Below, piece by piece: positions 16,976 through 25,733 of a stretch of 64,000 nt of DNA (positions are counted from its first letter, which is position 1; each line of letters begins with the position of its first letter). The stretch covers positions 121,601-185,600 of the forward strand of contig WGFM01000017.1 in NCBI GenBank assembly GCA_015492245.1. The letters run 5' to 3'. A program made the translations under genes and the position numbers. Origin of the DNA: Deltaproteobacteria bacterium (lineage in GTDB: Bacteria; Desulfobacterota; GWC2-55-46; DRQE01). The notes beneath the pieces are model-generated. The model was not told where the DNA came from, ran no database searches, and was given only the letters and a program-made list of their open reading frames with translations.

Positions 16976-17164
16976 TTAGGCAGGCACGCAAGCGTCCACA
17001 GGACACACCTCTGCACACTTCGGTGTGTCGTAATACCCCTTACACTCAATACATTTCTCCGGGTCTATTATGTAGATCGGATCCCCCTCTGTTATAGCCT
17101 CCACCGGGCACTCGGGCTCGCATACCCCGCAGGCAACACAGTCTTCGGTAATCTTTAAAGCCAA
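16976..17164 (-). CDS. Ferredoxin, 2[4Fe-4S]
   Basis: Small electron carrier of 62 residues. Cluster I ligands are CVACGVCEPECP. Cluster II has the longer spacing C-x2-C-x8-C-x3-C (CIECKGYYDTPKCAEVCP) seen in Allochromatium-type ferredoxins. The start is a TTG at 17164, supported by AAAGGTGGTGAG upstream. It has its own well-formed promoter and a palindrome in its leader. It stands just upstream of the HdrB-like operon on the same strand and is a plausible electron donor for it. Confidence 0.92.
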   Translation of the reverse strand: MALKITEDCVACGVCEPECPVEAITEGDPIYIIDPEKCIECKGYYDTPKCAEVCPVDACVPA

Positions 17165-17190
17165 GGAATCTCACCACCTTTCTTCATATT

Positions 17191-17203
17191 GTATACTGTA
17201 TAC
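17191..17203. promoter_or_regulatory. Palindrome in ferredoxin leader (candidate operator)
   Basis: GTATAC-T-GTATAC is a 13-bp symmetric site 17 bases downstream of the ferredoxin -10 box and 27 bases before the start codon. It is placed where a repressor would block transcription. No regulator is assigned. Confidence 0.4.
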
Positions 17204-17219
17204 AGGATAGAACGAATCA

Positions 17220-17248
17220 ATCATATCGTATTTTATATCGAAACTCAA
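17220..17248 (-). promoter_or_regulatory. Sigma70-type promoter of the ferredoxin gene
   Basis: On the minus strand TTGAGT (17248-17243) and TATGAT (17225-17220) are separated by exactly 17 bases in an AT-rich gap. Transcription would start near 17213, leaving a leader of about 50 bases. Confidence 0.6.
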
Positions 17249-17288
17249 GATTTTTTTCATAACATTTGTTAAGTTTACGCCTGGATCT

Positions 17289-18710
17289 TCAGGAAAGGTT
17301 CAACACCATGAGTTTGAGTTCTGTCATCTCCTCCATGGCGTATCTTACCCCTTCTTTACCGAACCCGCTCTTTTTCACCCCTCCATAGGGCATGTGGTCT
17401 ACCCTGTAGGTGGGTATGTCGTTTATTATGAGTCCACCCACCTCAAGCTCTCTGAAGGCCCTGTGGGCGCGGTTTATGTCTCTGGTAAAGATGCCTGCCT
17501 GAAGCCCGTAGGCAGAATTGTTCACCATGGAGAGGGCCTCATCGAAGTCCTCGAACCTTTCTGCCACAACCACTGGGCCGAAGACCTCCTCACAGCAGAC
17601 CTTCATCTCCGGGCTTGTGCCTGTAATCACTGTGGGCTCGAAGAGGTTTCCCTCTCTCCTGCCTCCTGTAAGGACCTCTGCCCCGGCCTCTCTGGCCTCG
17701 TCAACCCAGCTTTCAATCCTTCGTGCCGCATCCTCGTTTATAAGTGGGCCCGCATCGGTGGATTCATCAAGTGGGTCTCCGAGCTTGAGAGAGGATGTCT
17801 CCTCAAGGAGTGCTTCCACGAACCTGTCGAAGATGGTGTGGTCTACATACACCCGCTGCAGGGATATGCAGACCTGTCCTGCGTAGCTGAAGGCACCTGT
17901 AACAGAACGCTTTACGGCGAACTCAACATCCGAAGATTCATCCACCACCAGGGCGGCATTGCCACCGAGCTCAAGGGTTACCCTTGGGGTGGCGGAGACC
18001 TTGAGGAGCTTAAAGCCCACCTGTGCGCTACCAGTGAAGGTGAGTTTTTTTATGCGCTCATCTCCCACGAACCTTTCTGTAACCTCTGGCTCTGCAGGAA
18101 GCACGCTGAGGGCACCCTCTGGCAGGCCTGCGGCAAGGGCCACCTCTGCAAGGAGGAGCGAGGTAAGCGGGGTCTTTGGAGCAGGTTTCACTATTATTGG
18201 ATTTCCGCTTGCAAGGGCCGGTGAGACCTTGTGTGCCACAAGGTTCAGGGGGAAGTTGAAGGGGGTTATACCGAGGACAGGCCCCACCCCCATGGGCACA
18301 ACCATGCCCACCCTGTTCTCAGACCCCTCGATGGTATCGAGGGGGATGAGCTCTCCCTCGAGCCTCTTTGCCTCTTCAGAGCCTATACGGAAGGTGTTGA
18401 TCCCACGCCTTACCTCTGTGCGTGCATCCTTGAGGGGTTTTCCTGCCTCTTCGGCTATGGTGCGGGCAAAGTCTTCGGCCCTCTCGCTTATGGCCTCTGC
18501 TATCCTGTGGAGCCACTCTGCCCTCTGGTAGCTGGGTAGGGCCTGCATCTTTTTGTGGGCTGCTACTGCCTTCTCCATGGCCTCTTCAAACTCATCAGGG
18601 CCTGCAAGGTAGGTAACCCCGCAGAGGGAGCCATCATAGGGGCTCTTCACCTCGAGGACCCTGTCCGTCTTCTTCCATCTGCCTGCAACAAGTATGGGGT
18701 AGTCTTTCAT
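17289..18710 (-). CDS. NAD(P)-dependent aldehyde dehydrogenase
   Basis: A 473-residue ALDH-superfamily enzyme that oxidises an aldehyde to the acid. Cofactor-site TPFNFPLNLVAHK and TFTGSAQVG are present, as are the catalytic Glu in LELGGNAALV and the catalytic Cys in YAGQVCISLQRV. The closest style is the lactaldehyde / non-phosphorylating glyceraldehyde-3-phosphate group known from archaea. The substrate is not determined. I chose the ATG at 18710 (MKDYPILVAGRW), which follows GGAGAGG. A GTG at 18758 would add 16 residues without a ribosome-binding site. Confidence 0.88.
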   Translation of the reverse strand: MKDYPILVAGRWKKTDRVLEVKSPYDGSLCGVTYLAGPDEFEEAMEKAVAAHKKMQALPSYQRAEWLHRIAEAISERAEDFARTIAEEAGKPLKDARTEVRRGINTFRIGSEEAKRLEGELIPLDTIEGSENRVGMVVPMGVGPVLGITPFNFPLNLVAHKVSPALASGNPIIVKPAPKTPLTSLLLAEVALAAGLPEGALSVLPAEPEVTERFVGDERIKKLTFTGSAQVGFKLLKVSATPRVTLELGGNAALVVDESSDVEFAVKRSVTGAFSYAGQVCISLQRVYVDHTIFDRFVEALLEETSSLKLGDPLDESTDAGPLINEDAARRIESWVDEAREAGAEVLTGGRREGNLFEPTVITGTSPEMKVCCEEVFGPVVVAERFEDFDEALSMVNNSAYGLQAGIFTRDINRAHRAFRELEVGGLIINDIPTYRVDHMPYGGVKKSGFGKEGVRYAMEEMTELKLMVLNLS

Positions 18711-18799
18711 GGAAAAAATCCTCTCCTCTGCCTTCTCTTTACTTAACAGAAAAGCCACCTGCAGTCAATGCCAAGATGGCGGGGTTTTCTGTTGTGGGG

Positions 18800-18829
18800 T
18801 TGGTAACAGGGCCCAAAACATGGTATAAT
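18800..18829 (+). promoter_or_regulatory. Extended -10 promoter of hflX
   Basis: TTGGTA (18800-18805), an 18-base spacer, and TGGTATAAT with perfect TATAAT at 18824-18829 and the TG extension. Transcription would begin about 18836. This places the first ATG (18838) at the very 5' end of the message. Confidence 0.65.
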
Positions 18830-18867
18830 GTAAAAAAATGTTTTCTGGAGGACAGGGTAGGACTTCT

Positions 18868-20511
18868 TTGATACAGGGAAATACCACAGGGCTTAAATCG
18901 AGCCAGCTTCGCAGGCTCGAGCGTATATACAGAAGGCGCATACCCTCGGGGCTTCTTATAACACAGGACCTCGGCAGATACCTTACCGCACTATCGGCTG
19001 AGATAGGCCGTCAGATAGGTATCATAGTGGCAAGAGAGGGCTCGGTAGAGAGTGTCATAGTGGGCGATGAGCGGGAAATCGTCATACCAGCACTCGATGA
19101 CTATCCCCTGGGAAGAAGGCCCCTGAGGGGGGTGCGCTGTATACACACACATCTGAAGGATGAACCCCTCTCACAGGACGACCTCACAGACCTTGCGCTC
19201 CTAAGGCTCGACATGATGAGTGCCATAGGCGTGGGTGAAGGGGGGCTACCTGCACACATATACTCTGCACACCTTGTGCCTCTGAATCCAGAGGGCAAAC
19301 TCTACCATATGGAACAACCCTGCTGGTTCCACAGCCTCAAAGAGGAGGGCCTTGGCGAGTTCCTCTCTGCCCTTGAAGAGGAGATGGGCAGACTCATCCT
19401 CCGTGATGTGGAAGAAGGGGAGGAGAGGGCGATCCTTGTAAGTGTGGGCACATGCCCCAGGGAGGTGCAGGCAGACTCGGTCTCAGAGCTTCGTGCCCTT
19501 GCAGAGACCAGCGGTGTAAATGTTGTGGATGTGGTCCTGCAGAGGCCCAAGAGGATAAACCCCAAGTACCTTGTTGGAGAGGGAAAGATAAAGGAGATTG
19601 TAATAAAGGGGCTTCAGAAGGGTGCCACAATGTTGATATTCGACAGGGAGCTGTCTCCCACCCAGGTAAGAGAGCTTGGCAGGATAACAGAACTCAAGGT
19701 CATAGACCGCACCCAGCTGATTCTCGACATATTCGCAAGAAGGGCACTCTCCAGGGACGGTAAGGTGCAGGTGGAGCTTGCCCAGCTTCGCTATCTTCTG
19801 CCCAAGCTTACAGGAAAGGGCACGGCCCTCTCCCGGCTTGCCGGTGGTATAGGCGGCAGGGGACCCGGAGAGACCAAGCTCGAGATAGACCGCAGAAGGG
19901 TGCTCAAACGCATCGCCCACCTTGAAAGAGAGCTTGAGGGGCTGAAAAAGGGAAGGCTTCAGCGCCGTAAAAGGAGGGTGCGGGCTGGCATACCCATAGT
20001 ATCCATTGTGGGCTATACGAATGCTGGAAAGAGTACCCTCCTTAATGCCCTTACCCACAGCTCAACCCTCGTGGAGGACAAACTCTTTGCCACACTCGAT
20101 ACGGCAACAAGAAGGCTTCGCTTTCCAGAAGAGAGGGAATGCCTCATAACCGATACGGTGGGCTTCATTCAGGACCTTCCGGCAGAACTCAAGAAGGCAT
20201 TCCGTGCAACCCTTGAGGAGATGGAGGATGCAGACCTTCTGATACACCTTGTGGACACAAGCCATCCAAGGTTTCAGAACCACATAGAGGCTGTGGAAAG
20301 GATACTCGAAGAGATAGGGCTACTTTCCATACCAAGGCTTCTTGTGTTCAACAAGATAGACCTTGTGGAACCCCCCATAGTGGAGAATCTCTCGAAAAGA
20401 TACAGGGCAATACCCATATCGGCAAGAGACAAAAATACCCTCAAGAGGCTTCTTGAGGGTATAGAGGAAAGACTCTGGAAAGAAGACCATGGTGCCATGG
20501 CCATAAGGTAG
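18868..20511 (+). CDS. hflX: GTPase HflX (ribosome-associated)
   Basis: Splits or rescues stalled ribosomes under stress. The product is about 548 residues, the long form with an extra N-terminal region of about 190. The conserved HflX N-domain is SVGTCPREVQADS to RYLLPKLTGKG, with the glycine-rich GGIGGRGPGETKLE. In the G domain, P-loop GYTNAGKSTL lies near 381 and switch II is DTVGFIQDLP. I prefer the TTG at 18868 (LIQGNTTGLKSSQLRRLER) because related proteins begin there, AGGA lies 5 bases upstream, and the promoter leaves no leader for the ATG at 18838. That ATG would add ten residues and remains possible. Confidence 0.9.
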   Translation: MIQGNTTGLKSSQLRRLERIYRRRIPSGLLITQDLGRYLTALSAEIGRQIGIIVAREGSVESVIVGDEREIVIPALDDYPLGRRPLRGVRCIHTHLKDEPLSQDDLTDLALLRLDMMSAIGVGEGGLPAHIYSAHLVPLNPEGKLYHMEQPCWFHSLKEEGLGEFLSALEEEMGRLILRDVEEGEERAILVSVGTCPREVQADSVSELRALAETSGVNVVDVVLQRPKRINPKYLVGEGKIKEIVIKGLQKGATMLIFDRELSPTQVRELGRITELKVIDRTQLILDIFARRALSRDGKVQVELAQLRYLLPKLTGKGTALSRLAGGIGGRGPGETKLEIDRRRVLKRIAHLERELEGLKKGRLQRRKRRVRAGIPIVSIVGYTNAGKSTLLNALTHSSTLVEDKLFATLDTATRRLRFPEERECLITDTVGFIQDLPAELKKAFRATLEEMEDADLLIHLVDTSHPRFQNHIEAVERILEEIGLLSIPRLLVFNKIDLVEPPIVENLSKRYRAIPISARDKNTLKRLLEGIEERLWKEDHGAMAIR

Positions 20512-20516
20512 GGGGC

Positions 20517-20888
20517 TTACCACCTGTAGCCCACCACATCCACCACGGTGAGGCGTTCTTCCCTGTTGGTCCTTGAGTCGTGTATCTTTATGTTTTTAAC
20601 CAGCACATCGCCCTCTTCCCTGTAGTTGTCTCCGTAGTATTCTGTGGTTGAAGAGCCCAACCCATAGGCAGCACCAAGAAGCACTCCCACGGCAGCACCT
20701 GTCGGTATGTAGCCAAGGTTGTTGTCCGGGTCATCCGAGAGTGCCATCACCGCTGCTCCAACTATTGCACCTATGATACCACCATAGATGGAATCGTGGA
20801 GGGTCTTCTCCATAACATCCTGTGCTGCGGCTGGCAGGGTGTAAAGAAAGAGGAAAATCAAGAGAATAGCAACGGCCTTTTTAACCAC
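20517..20888 (-). CDS. Exported glycine-zipper protein
   Basis: A 123-residue protein with a signal peptide (AVAILLIFLFLYTLPAAAQ) and a Gly/Ala-rich zipper (YGGIIGAIVGAAVMALS and TGAAVGVLLGAAYGLG). Its C-terminal half is polar and ends VVGYRW. Glycine zippers insert in or line membranes, so an envelope location is likely; function is unknown. The start is a GTG after AAAGGAGAG. It stands alone, convergent with hflX and separated from it by only 5 bases. Confidence 0.7.
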   Translation of the reverse strand: MVKKAVAILLIFLFLYTLPAAAQDVMEKTLHDSIYGGIIGAIVGAAVMALSDDPDNNLGYIPTGAAVGVLLGAAYGLGSSTTEYYGDNYREEGDVLVKNIKIHDSRTNREERLTVVDVVGYRW

Positions 20889-20978
20889 CTCTCTCTCCTT
20901 TCATGGAAATTTGGGTTCTGTCCTAATTATACCTTCAGGGGACGGGTTGTTCAAGTGTTTTGTTGGACGGCTGTAGTA

Positions 20979-21065
20979 TGGTGCCGGAGGTGGGGATCGA
21001 ACCCACACGGCACGGATGCCACGGGATTTTGAGTCCCGCGCGTCTTCCAGTTCCGCCACTCCGGC
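20979..21065 (-). tRNA. tRNA-Leu (anticodon CAA)
   Basis: On the minus strand the sequence folds as a class II tRNA of 87 bases with encoded CCA. The acceptor stem is GCCGGAG/CTCCGGC, the anticodon loop CTCAAAA sits between CGGGA and TCCCG, the long variable arm is GGCATCCGTGCC, and the T arm contains GGTTCGATCCC. The anticodon CAA reads UUG leucine codons. Confidence 0.96.
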
Positions 21066-21176
21066 TACGAAGAGGAACCCCCTCCTTAATTCCTTTACCA
21101 CAGCACCATGGGAAGGTCAAGAAGATGTGGCCTCATCCTGTCTTCAAAGCATCCCTCCATGCTCTGGCAATTTCCC

Positions 21177-21205
21177 TTGTAAAGCAGGTTAAATTTATTT
21201 AGAAT
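21177..21205 (+). promoter_or_regulatory. Promoter of the chemosensory operon
   Basis: TTGTAA (21177-21182) and TAGAAT (21200-21205) are 17 bases apart, 38 bases before the first start codon, inside an AT-rich patch with the inverted hexamers TTAAAT and ATTTAA. Confidence 0.55.
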
Positions 21206-21242
21206 ATTTAATCTAATACGATTATTCCGGAGTATTCTGGCT

Positions 21243-22895
21243 ATGAGTGTTGAGGGCTTTTTTGGTCCCAACGAAGACAGCCTTGTGGACATGGTCCAGA
21301 TGTGGGGACTTGCAAAGACCACAGGGGTACTCTCTGTTAAAAGCGGCGGGGACACAGGAGAGATGCACTTCCAGGAAGGCCGCATAGTATGGGCAAAGGC
21401 AGGCCCCTACCTTAAGGATGAGGATGCCGTCTTCCACATACTGGCCATGGAAGAGGGCAGGTTCCGTTTCGTAAACACAGGGGATATACGGCTCAACGGC
21501 AGGCTCAACAATTCCTACCAGGAACTCATCATGGAGGCCATGCGAAGGCTTGACCACCTCAAGGCCGAAAAAAAGAGCCTGAAGGAGAAGGCAGGCCTCA
21601 TACCTTACATACCCAGGGGTGTCTCCATTTCAACCCTCACAGAAGAGGAACGCATATTCCTGGGGCTTGTGGATGGCAAGAAGAATCTTCAGAAGGTGTT
21701 CAACAACTGCGGGCTCGGTGTGTACAAGAGCTTCGAGGTCTTCAGTGGACTGCAATCTCGTGGGCTCCTGGGTCTCAGAAAAGTAAGGGTACTGGTGGTA
21801 GATGACCAGAAGATGTGGCGCGATGTGATAGCAGGCATGCTCTCACAGGAGGCCTGCTTCGAGGTGGTTGCCACCGCTGAAGACGGTATAGATGCGCTGG
21901 AAAAGCTCTCGAGCCTCAAGCCAGATGTTATGACACTTGATCTGCAGATGCCACGGCTCGACGGCATAAAGACACTCTACTGGATGATGAGCGGGGGATA
22001 CGACATCCTCTTGAAATCACGCTACAATATAGCCATAGAGGATACCTACCGCTGTCCTGTGGTGGTCATCAGTGCGGTGGCCAAGAAGATGGCGCCCGAA
22101 ACCCTCGAGGCCCTCATGGGTGGGGCAACAGGCTATATAACAAAGCCCTCGAGGCTTCTGCCAGAAAGCCTCGAGCAACAGCGGGAACTCATAGCAAAGA
22201 CCGTCCTTATGGCAAGCCAGGTAGACCTTATAAAGACAAGAAGGATAAGAACCTACAACATAGAGCAAAAAACCACACCCGCAGAGAACACCAGAAAGCT
22301 TGTATGTGTGGGGGCCTCCATGGTGGGAGGGCTCACCTCTCTCATGCAGCTTGTGCCCAGGCTTCCGGCCGACCTGGATGCCGCTCTTTTCGTCCTGGTG
22401 GATGACCTCTACTCCGAGGACCACACAAGAAGCTTTGCAGAGTTCCTCGACAGACACAGCAAGATAAAGGTCGAGTGTGCCACCAGACCCATGCTCCTTA
22501 AAAGGGGCTGTGTGTACCTTGTGCCAGCAGACAGAAAAGTAATGTTTGGACTCACGAAGATGGGCAACAAGTTCCTTACTGCTTTCAAGATAACCTCAAC
22601 GAGAAAGAATGGCCAGATAGACAGGGCATTCCGCCCCCTTGACGAGATGCTCTTCGCAGCGCTCAAGTGCAGGGGGTTCGACAAAAGGATAGGCGTGGTG
22701 CTTGCAGGAGATGGCACAGACGGAAAGCTTGGCTTTCTCGAGATGGTAAAAGCGGGTGAGCAGGTCTTCGTGCAGGATTTTTACTCCTCGCTTAATCCCA
22801 TCAAGCCAGAGAATGTTGCCATCACAGGGGTGGCTCGTATTGTGCCACTTGACGGGATGGTAAGAAACATCGTGCTCGAGATGGGAAGGAGCTGA
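21243..22895 (+). CDS. DUF4388 - receiver - CheB-like methylesterase fusion protein
   Basis: A 550-residue protein of three parts. Residues 1 to about 100 are a DUF4388/PATAN-like domain (GVLSVKSGGDTGEMHFQEG, then IVWAKAG). About 180-320 is a receiver domain with acidic pair VVDDQ, phospho-acceptor VMTLDLQMPRLDG and YITKPS. From about 350 on is a CheB methylesterase fold. The nucleophile motif is GASMVGG instead of GASTGG. The family's catalytic His (QHMP) is replaced by VDDLYSEDH, while the Asp region GDGTDG is kept. Methylesterase activity is thus doubtful. First gene of the chemosensory operon; GGAG precedes the ATG. Confidence 0.82.
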   Translation: MSVEGFFGPNEDSLVDMVQMWGLAKTTGVLSVKSGGDTGEMHFQEGRIVWAKAGPYLKDEDAVFHILAMEEGRFRFVNTGDIRLNGRLNNSYQELIMEAMRRLDHLKAEKKSLKEKAGLIPYIPRGVSISTLTEEERIFLGLVDGKKNLQKVFNNCGLGVYKSFEVFSGLQSRGLLGLRKVRVLVVDDQKMWRDVIAGMLSQEACFEVVATAEDGIDALEKLSSLKPDVMTLDLQMPRLDGIKTLYWMMSGGYDILLKSRYNIAIEDTYRCPVVVISAVAKKMAPETLEALMGGATGYITKPSRLLPESLEQQRELIAKTVLMASQVDLIKTRRIRTYNIEQKTTPAENTRKLVCVGASMVGGLTSLMQLVPRLPADLDAALFVLVDDLYSEDHTRSFAEFLDRHSKIKVECATRPMLLKRGCVYLVPADRKVMFGLTKMGNKFLTAFKITSTRKNGQIDRAFRPLDEMLFAALKCRGFDKRIGVVLAGDGTDGKLGFLEMVKAGEQVFVQDFYSSLNPIKPENVAITGVARIVPLDGMVRNIVLEMGRS

Positions 22896-22903
22896 AAAGG
22901 GCC

Positions 22904-25315
22904 ATGGATTTCTCAGGGTTCGGATACTCCCAGGAGGACTTCCGGGAGGAGGCAAAGGAGCTTCTCTCGAAGGCAGAGGAGATACTCTCTTCTCTCTCAA
23001 ACAACCCTCTTGACAAGACAAGGTTCAACGCACTGTTTCGCACCATACATTCCCTTAAGGGCTCTGCCTCCTATGTGGGTCTGGCAGAGGTGGGTGCGTT
23101 TGCACATCTCTACGAAAGCCTCCTTGCAGGCGTAAGAGACGGTAAATACCCGCTGGACAAAAGAGAGACCATGAACCTTCTCGTAGGGGCAAGGGACTTC
23201 CTTGAAGACCTCATATTCCAGCCAGAAGGACTTACCATAGACAACTCTACCGACGACCCCTTCAAAAGGATACAGCGCACACTGGCGCAGAAGAGTCCTG
23301 CCGAAAGAGACAGGAAGAGGGAAGGGCTCGATGCAACGACGCCTCAACCTGCAGAACCATCTCCACAGAAGCCTCCGCCACAGAGCCTCCAGGAGGACAC
23401 ACCACCTGACCCGGAAGAGATGGACGAGACAGAGGTCATAAGGTTTTCCATATACTCCATGATGGAAAACATGGATAGCCTCCTTAAAGAAGGGGCAGAA
23501 GGGAAGGCCCTGCTTCGGGTATTTAAAAGGCTGGAAGAAACTCTTCTGTGGGTCTTTGGAGACGATGCACCCCAGCTAACCGTGCAGGCAGAGGAACTCG
23601 TCTCTTTCCTTGCCCAGACAACCCTTGATGAGAAGGGCATGCATCAGCTCGAAAAGGGTTTTCAGGAACTCAAAAGGGGTGTCAAAAAGGGGTTGCAATC
23701 TCTTGGTATAGAACCACCAGAGGTTATGGAAGAGGCACCACCAGAAAAACCACAGCCTGCAGAAATACCCGAGGCCACAGAAGAGAAGAAGGAGCCAGTG
23801 GTAGAGGAGGTGGCAGGTGTCCATGAGGAAGAAACCCGGGGGATGTCAAGAGATGAGATAGTGCGTATAACAGCCATAAGGAATCTCGAGCTTCTACGCA
23901 ATGCCCTGGCCGGGGATGATGCCTCCAGGGAGCCTGCAGAGAGGGCCCTTAAGCGGCTCAAGGAGCTCACCTCCTGGGCACTTGAGGATAACGAACAGAT
24001 ACCTTCCATAATAATCCCCATGGAGACCCTTCTTAAAAGGATCAGCGAAAGGGATGTGTGTGAAGAGCTTAAGAGAAGGGCAGAAAAGCTGGATGCAGCC
24101 ATGATGGCACTGATAGAGGGCAAAAGCCCATCAGGGGTAGCCCGGGAAGAGCCCACAGGGGAGTGGTTCTCCCATGCCCCTGTTAATATAAGAAGGGTTG
24201 AGACCTCGAGAGCTGGCAAGACGGCTCGCTCTCCAACCATGAGGATACGCACAGATGACCTCGAGTCCCTCATCTCCACGGTGGGCAGGATAAAGGGGCT
24301 TGACCCCGAAGAGTTCGAGGACCTGCAGCTACAGGCCCTGCAGCTGAGGATGGTGCCTGTTGGTGAGATATTCGGCAGATTCCGCAAGATCATAAGGGAC
24401 ATCTCTCGAGAGCTTGGAAAACCCATAAGACTCGATGTCCGCGGGGAAGAGGTGAAGATTGACAAGCTCATAGCAGACCGGCTGTATGAGCCACTTTTAC
24501 ACCTTGTGAGAAATGCCGCAAGCCATGGCATGGAACCCGTAGAGGAGAGAAGGGCTTCTGGCAAACCAGAAGAAGGCACCATAAGGCTGCATGCCTACCA
24601 GGAGGGTGGGCACATATCCATAGAGGTCTCGGACGATGGCCGTGGCATACCTGTGGAAAGGGTGCGCCAGAAGGCCATTGAGACGGGGCTCGTTACAGAG
24701 AAAGACCTCGGTGAGCTCTCGGTGCGAAAGGCCCTCGAGTTCATCTTCATGCCAGGCTTTTCCACCAAGGATGATGCCGACACCCTCTCCGGCAGGGGCG
24801 TGGGGCTCGATGTGGTAAGAGATACAGTATCCACCCTGCATGGAAGTATCACCGTGGATACCAGGGAGGGCAAGGGTGCCACTTTCAAGCTTGAACTACC
24901 ACTTACACTTGCCATAATAAAGGCGATGATAATCGAGCAGGGAGGCGCAAAGATAGCAATACCTGTTGCAGCAGTGGACAGAGTCATAGCCCTTTCGACG
25001 AGCGTGCTCCACAAAACAGGGCTTCTCAAGAGGGCAAGGACCAGGCTCATAGTAGCCGGTGAGAAACAACCCCTTAGGGTGGTAAACCTCTCCAGGGAGT
25101 TTGGACTGGAACAGACAGGGGACGAACACTGCCTTGTGATAATAAGGGGTGGTGGCAAAAGGGTGGGGCTTCTGGTAGACTCCATTGCAGGCAGACACCC
25201 TCTAACGGTAAAACCACTGGACATGTTCTCCGAGACGAGGTATTTCTCCAGCGCCTCACTAATAGGTGAAGAGGTGGTGTTGATATTGAATGTTCCGGGG
25301 CTTGTTGCAGCATAG
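22904..25315 (+). CDS. cheA: CheA-like chemotaxis histidine kinase
   Basis: An 803-residue kinase core of a chemosensory complex. The N-terminal Hpt domain has the phospho-His near residue 49 (TIHSLKGSASYVG). A long acidic, Pro/Glu-rich linker and further helical Hpt-like segments run to about 430. Then come the dimerisation domain, the ATPase domain (N box HLVRNAASHGME, G1 SDDGRGIP, G2 SGRGVGLDVV) and a C-terminal CheW-like regulatory domain. It passes phosphate to the CheY-like protein downstream. It follows the CheB-like gene by 8 bases. Which cell behaviour it controls is not evident: no flagellar gene is in the window. Confidence 0.93.
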   Translation: MDFSGFGYSQEDFREEAKELLSKAEEILSSLSNNPLDKTRFNALFRTIHSLKGSASYVGLAEVGAFAHLYESLLAGVRDGKYPLDKRETMNLLVGARDFLEDLIFQPEGLTIDNSTDDPFKRIQRTLAQKSPAERDRKREGLDATTPQPAEPSPQKPPPQSLQEDTPPDPEEMDETEVIRFSIYSMMENMDSLLKEGAEGKALLRVFKRLEETLLWVFGDDAPQLTVQAEELVSFLAQTTLDEKGMHQLEKGFQELKRGVKKGLQSLGIEPPEVMEEAPPEKPQPAEIPEATEEKKEPVVEEVAGVHEEETRGMSRDEIVRITAIRNLELLRNALAGDDASREPAERALKRLKELTSWALEDNEQIPSIIIPMETLLKRISERDVCEELKRRAEKLDAAMMALIEGKSPSGVAREEPTGEWFSHAPVNIRRVETSRAGKTARSPTMRIRTDDLESLISTVGRIKGLDPEEFEDLQLQALQLRMVPVGEIFGRFRKIIRDISRELGKPIRLDVRGEEVKIDKLIADRLYEPLLHLVRNAASHGMEPVEERRASGKPEEGTIRLHAYQEGGHISIEVSDDGRGIPVERVRQKAIETGLVTEKDLGELSVRKALEFIFMPGFSTKDDADTLSGRGVGLDVVRDTVSTLHGSITVDTREGKGATFKLELPLTLAIIKAMIIEQGGAKIAIPVAAVDRVIALSTSVLHKTGLLKRARTRLIVAGEKQPLRVVNLSREFGLEQTGDEHCLVIIRGGGKRVGLLVDSIAGRHPLTVKPLDMFSETRYFSSASLIGEEVVLILNVPGLVAA

Positions 25316-25355
25316 CCCTGGAACCAAAGAGCCCTAACAAGGAGGCATAAGGACG

Positions 25356-25733
25356 ATGAAAAAGAAGATCCTTACCCTGGATGATCAGGAATCGATGAGA
25401 AATGTGTTTCTCTTCACACTCAAAAAGGCCTTCGATGTAACCGTTACCTCCACAGCAGAAGAGACCATAGAGAAGGCAAGGACCGAACCCTTTGACTTCA
25501 TGCTCATAGACATCCTGCTCGATACAGACAGGCTGGACGGCATAGATGTTGCCCTTGAGCTTGAGCGGGCAGGGATAAACACGCCCTATGGTTTTCTTAC
25601 CTCCCTTGTGGAAGAAAACATCGAGGAAGGCCAGCGAGAACGCATAAGGATGCTCAAGAACCTCAAGTTCTACCAGACAAAACCCATTGACCCGACCGAG
25701 CTTATAAACAAGATAAAGAGTATAACCGGGTAG
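25356..25733 (+). CDS. Single-domain response regulator (CheY-like)
   Basis: A 125-residue receiver domain. The acidic pair is in LTLDDQES, the phosphorylated Asp in FMLIDILLD, the switch Thr/Ser in GFLTSLV, and the conserved Lys in YQTKPID. There is no output domain. It lies between cheA and cheW, AGGAGG-type site upstream, and its TAG is immediately followed by the cheW ATG. The expected role is carrying phosphate from CheA to an unknown effector. Confidence 0.9.
   Translation: MKKKILTLDDQESMRNVFLFTLKKAFDVTVTSTAEETIEKARTEPFDFMLIDILLDTDRLDGIDVALELERAGINTPYGFLTSLVEENIEEGQRERIRMLKNLKFYQTKPIDPTELINKIKSITG

Noticed and set aside
20979..21065. Possibility that this long-armed tRNA is tRNA-Sec, given the selenoprotein
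   Set aside because: The anticodon is CAA, the acceptor stem is 7 bp and the length is 87; it is a leucine tRNA.
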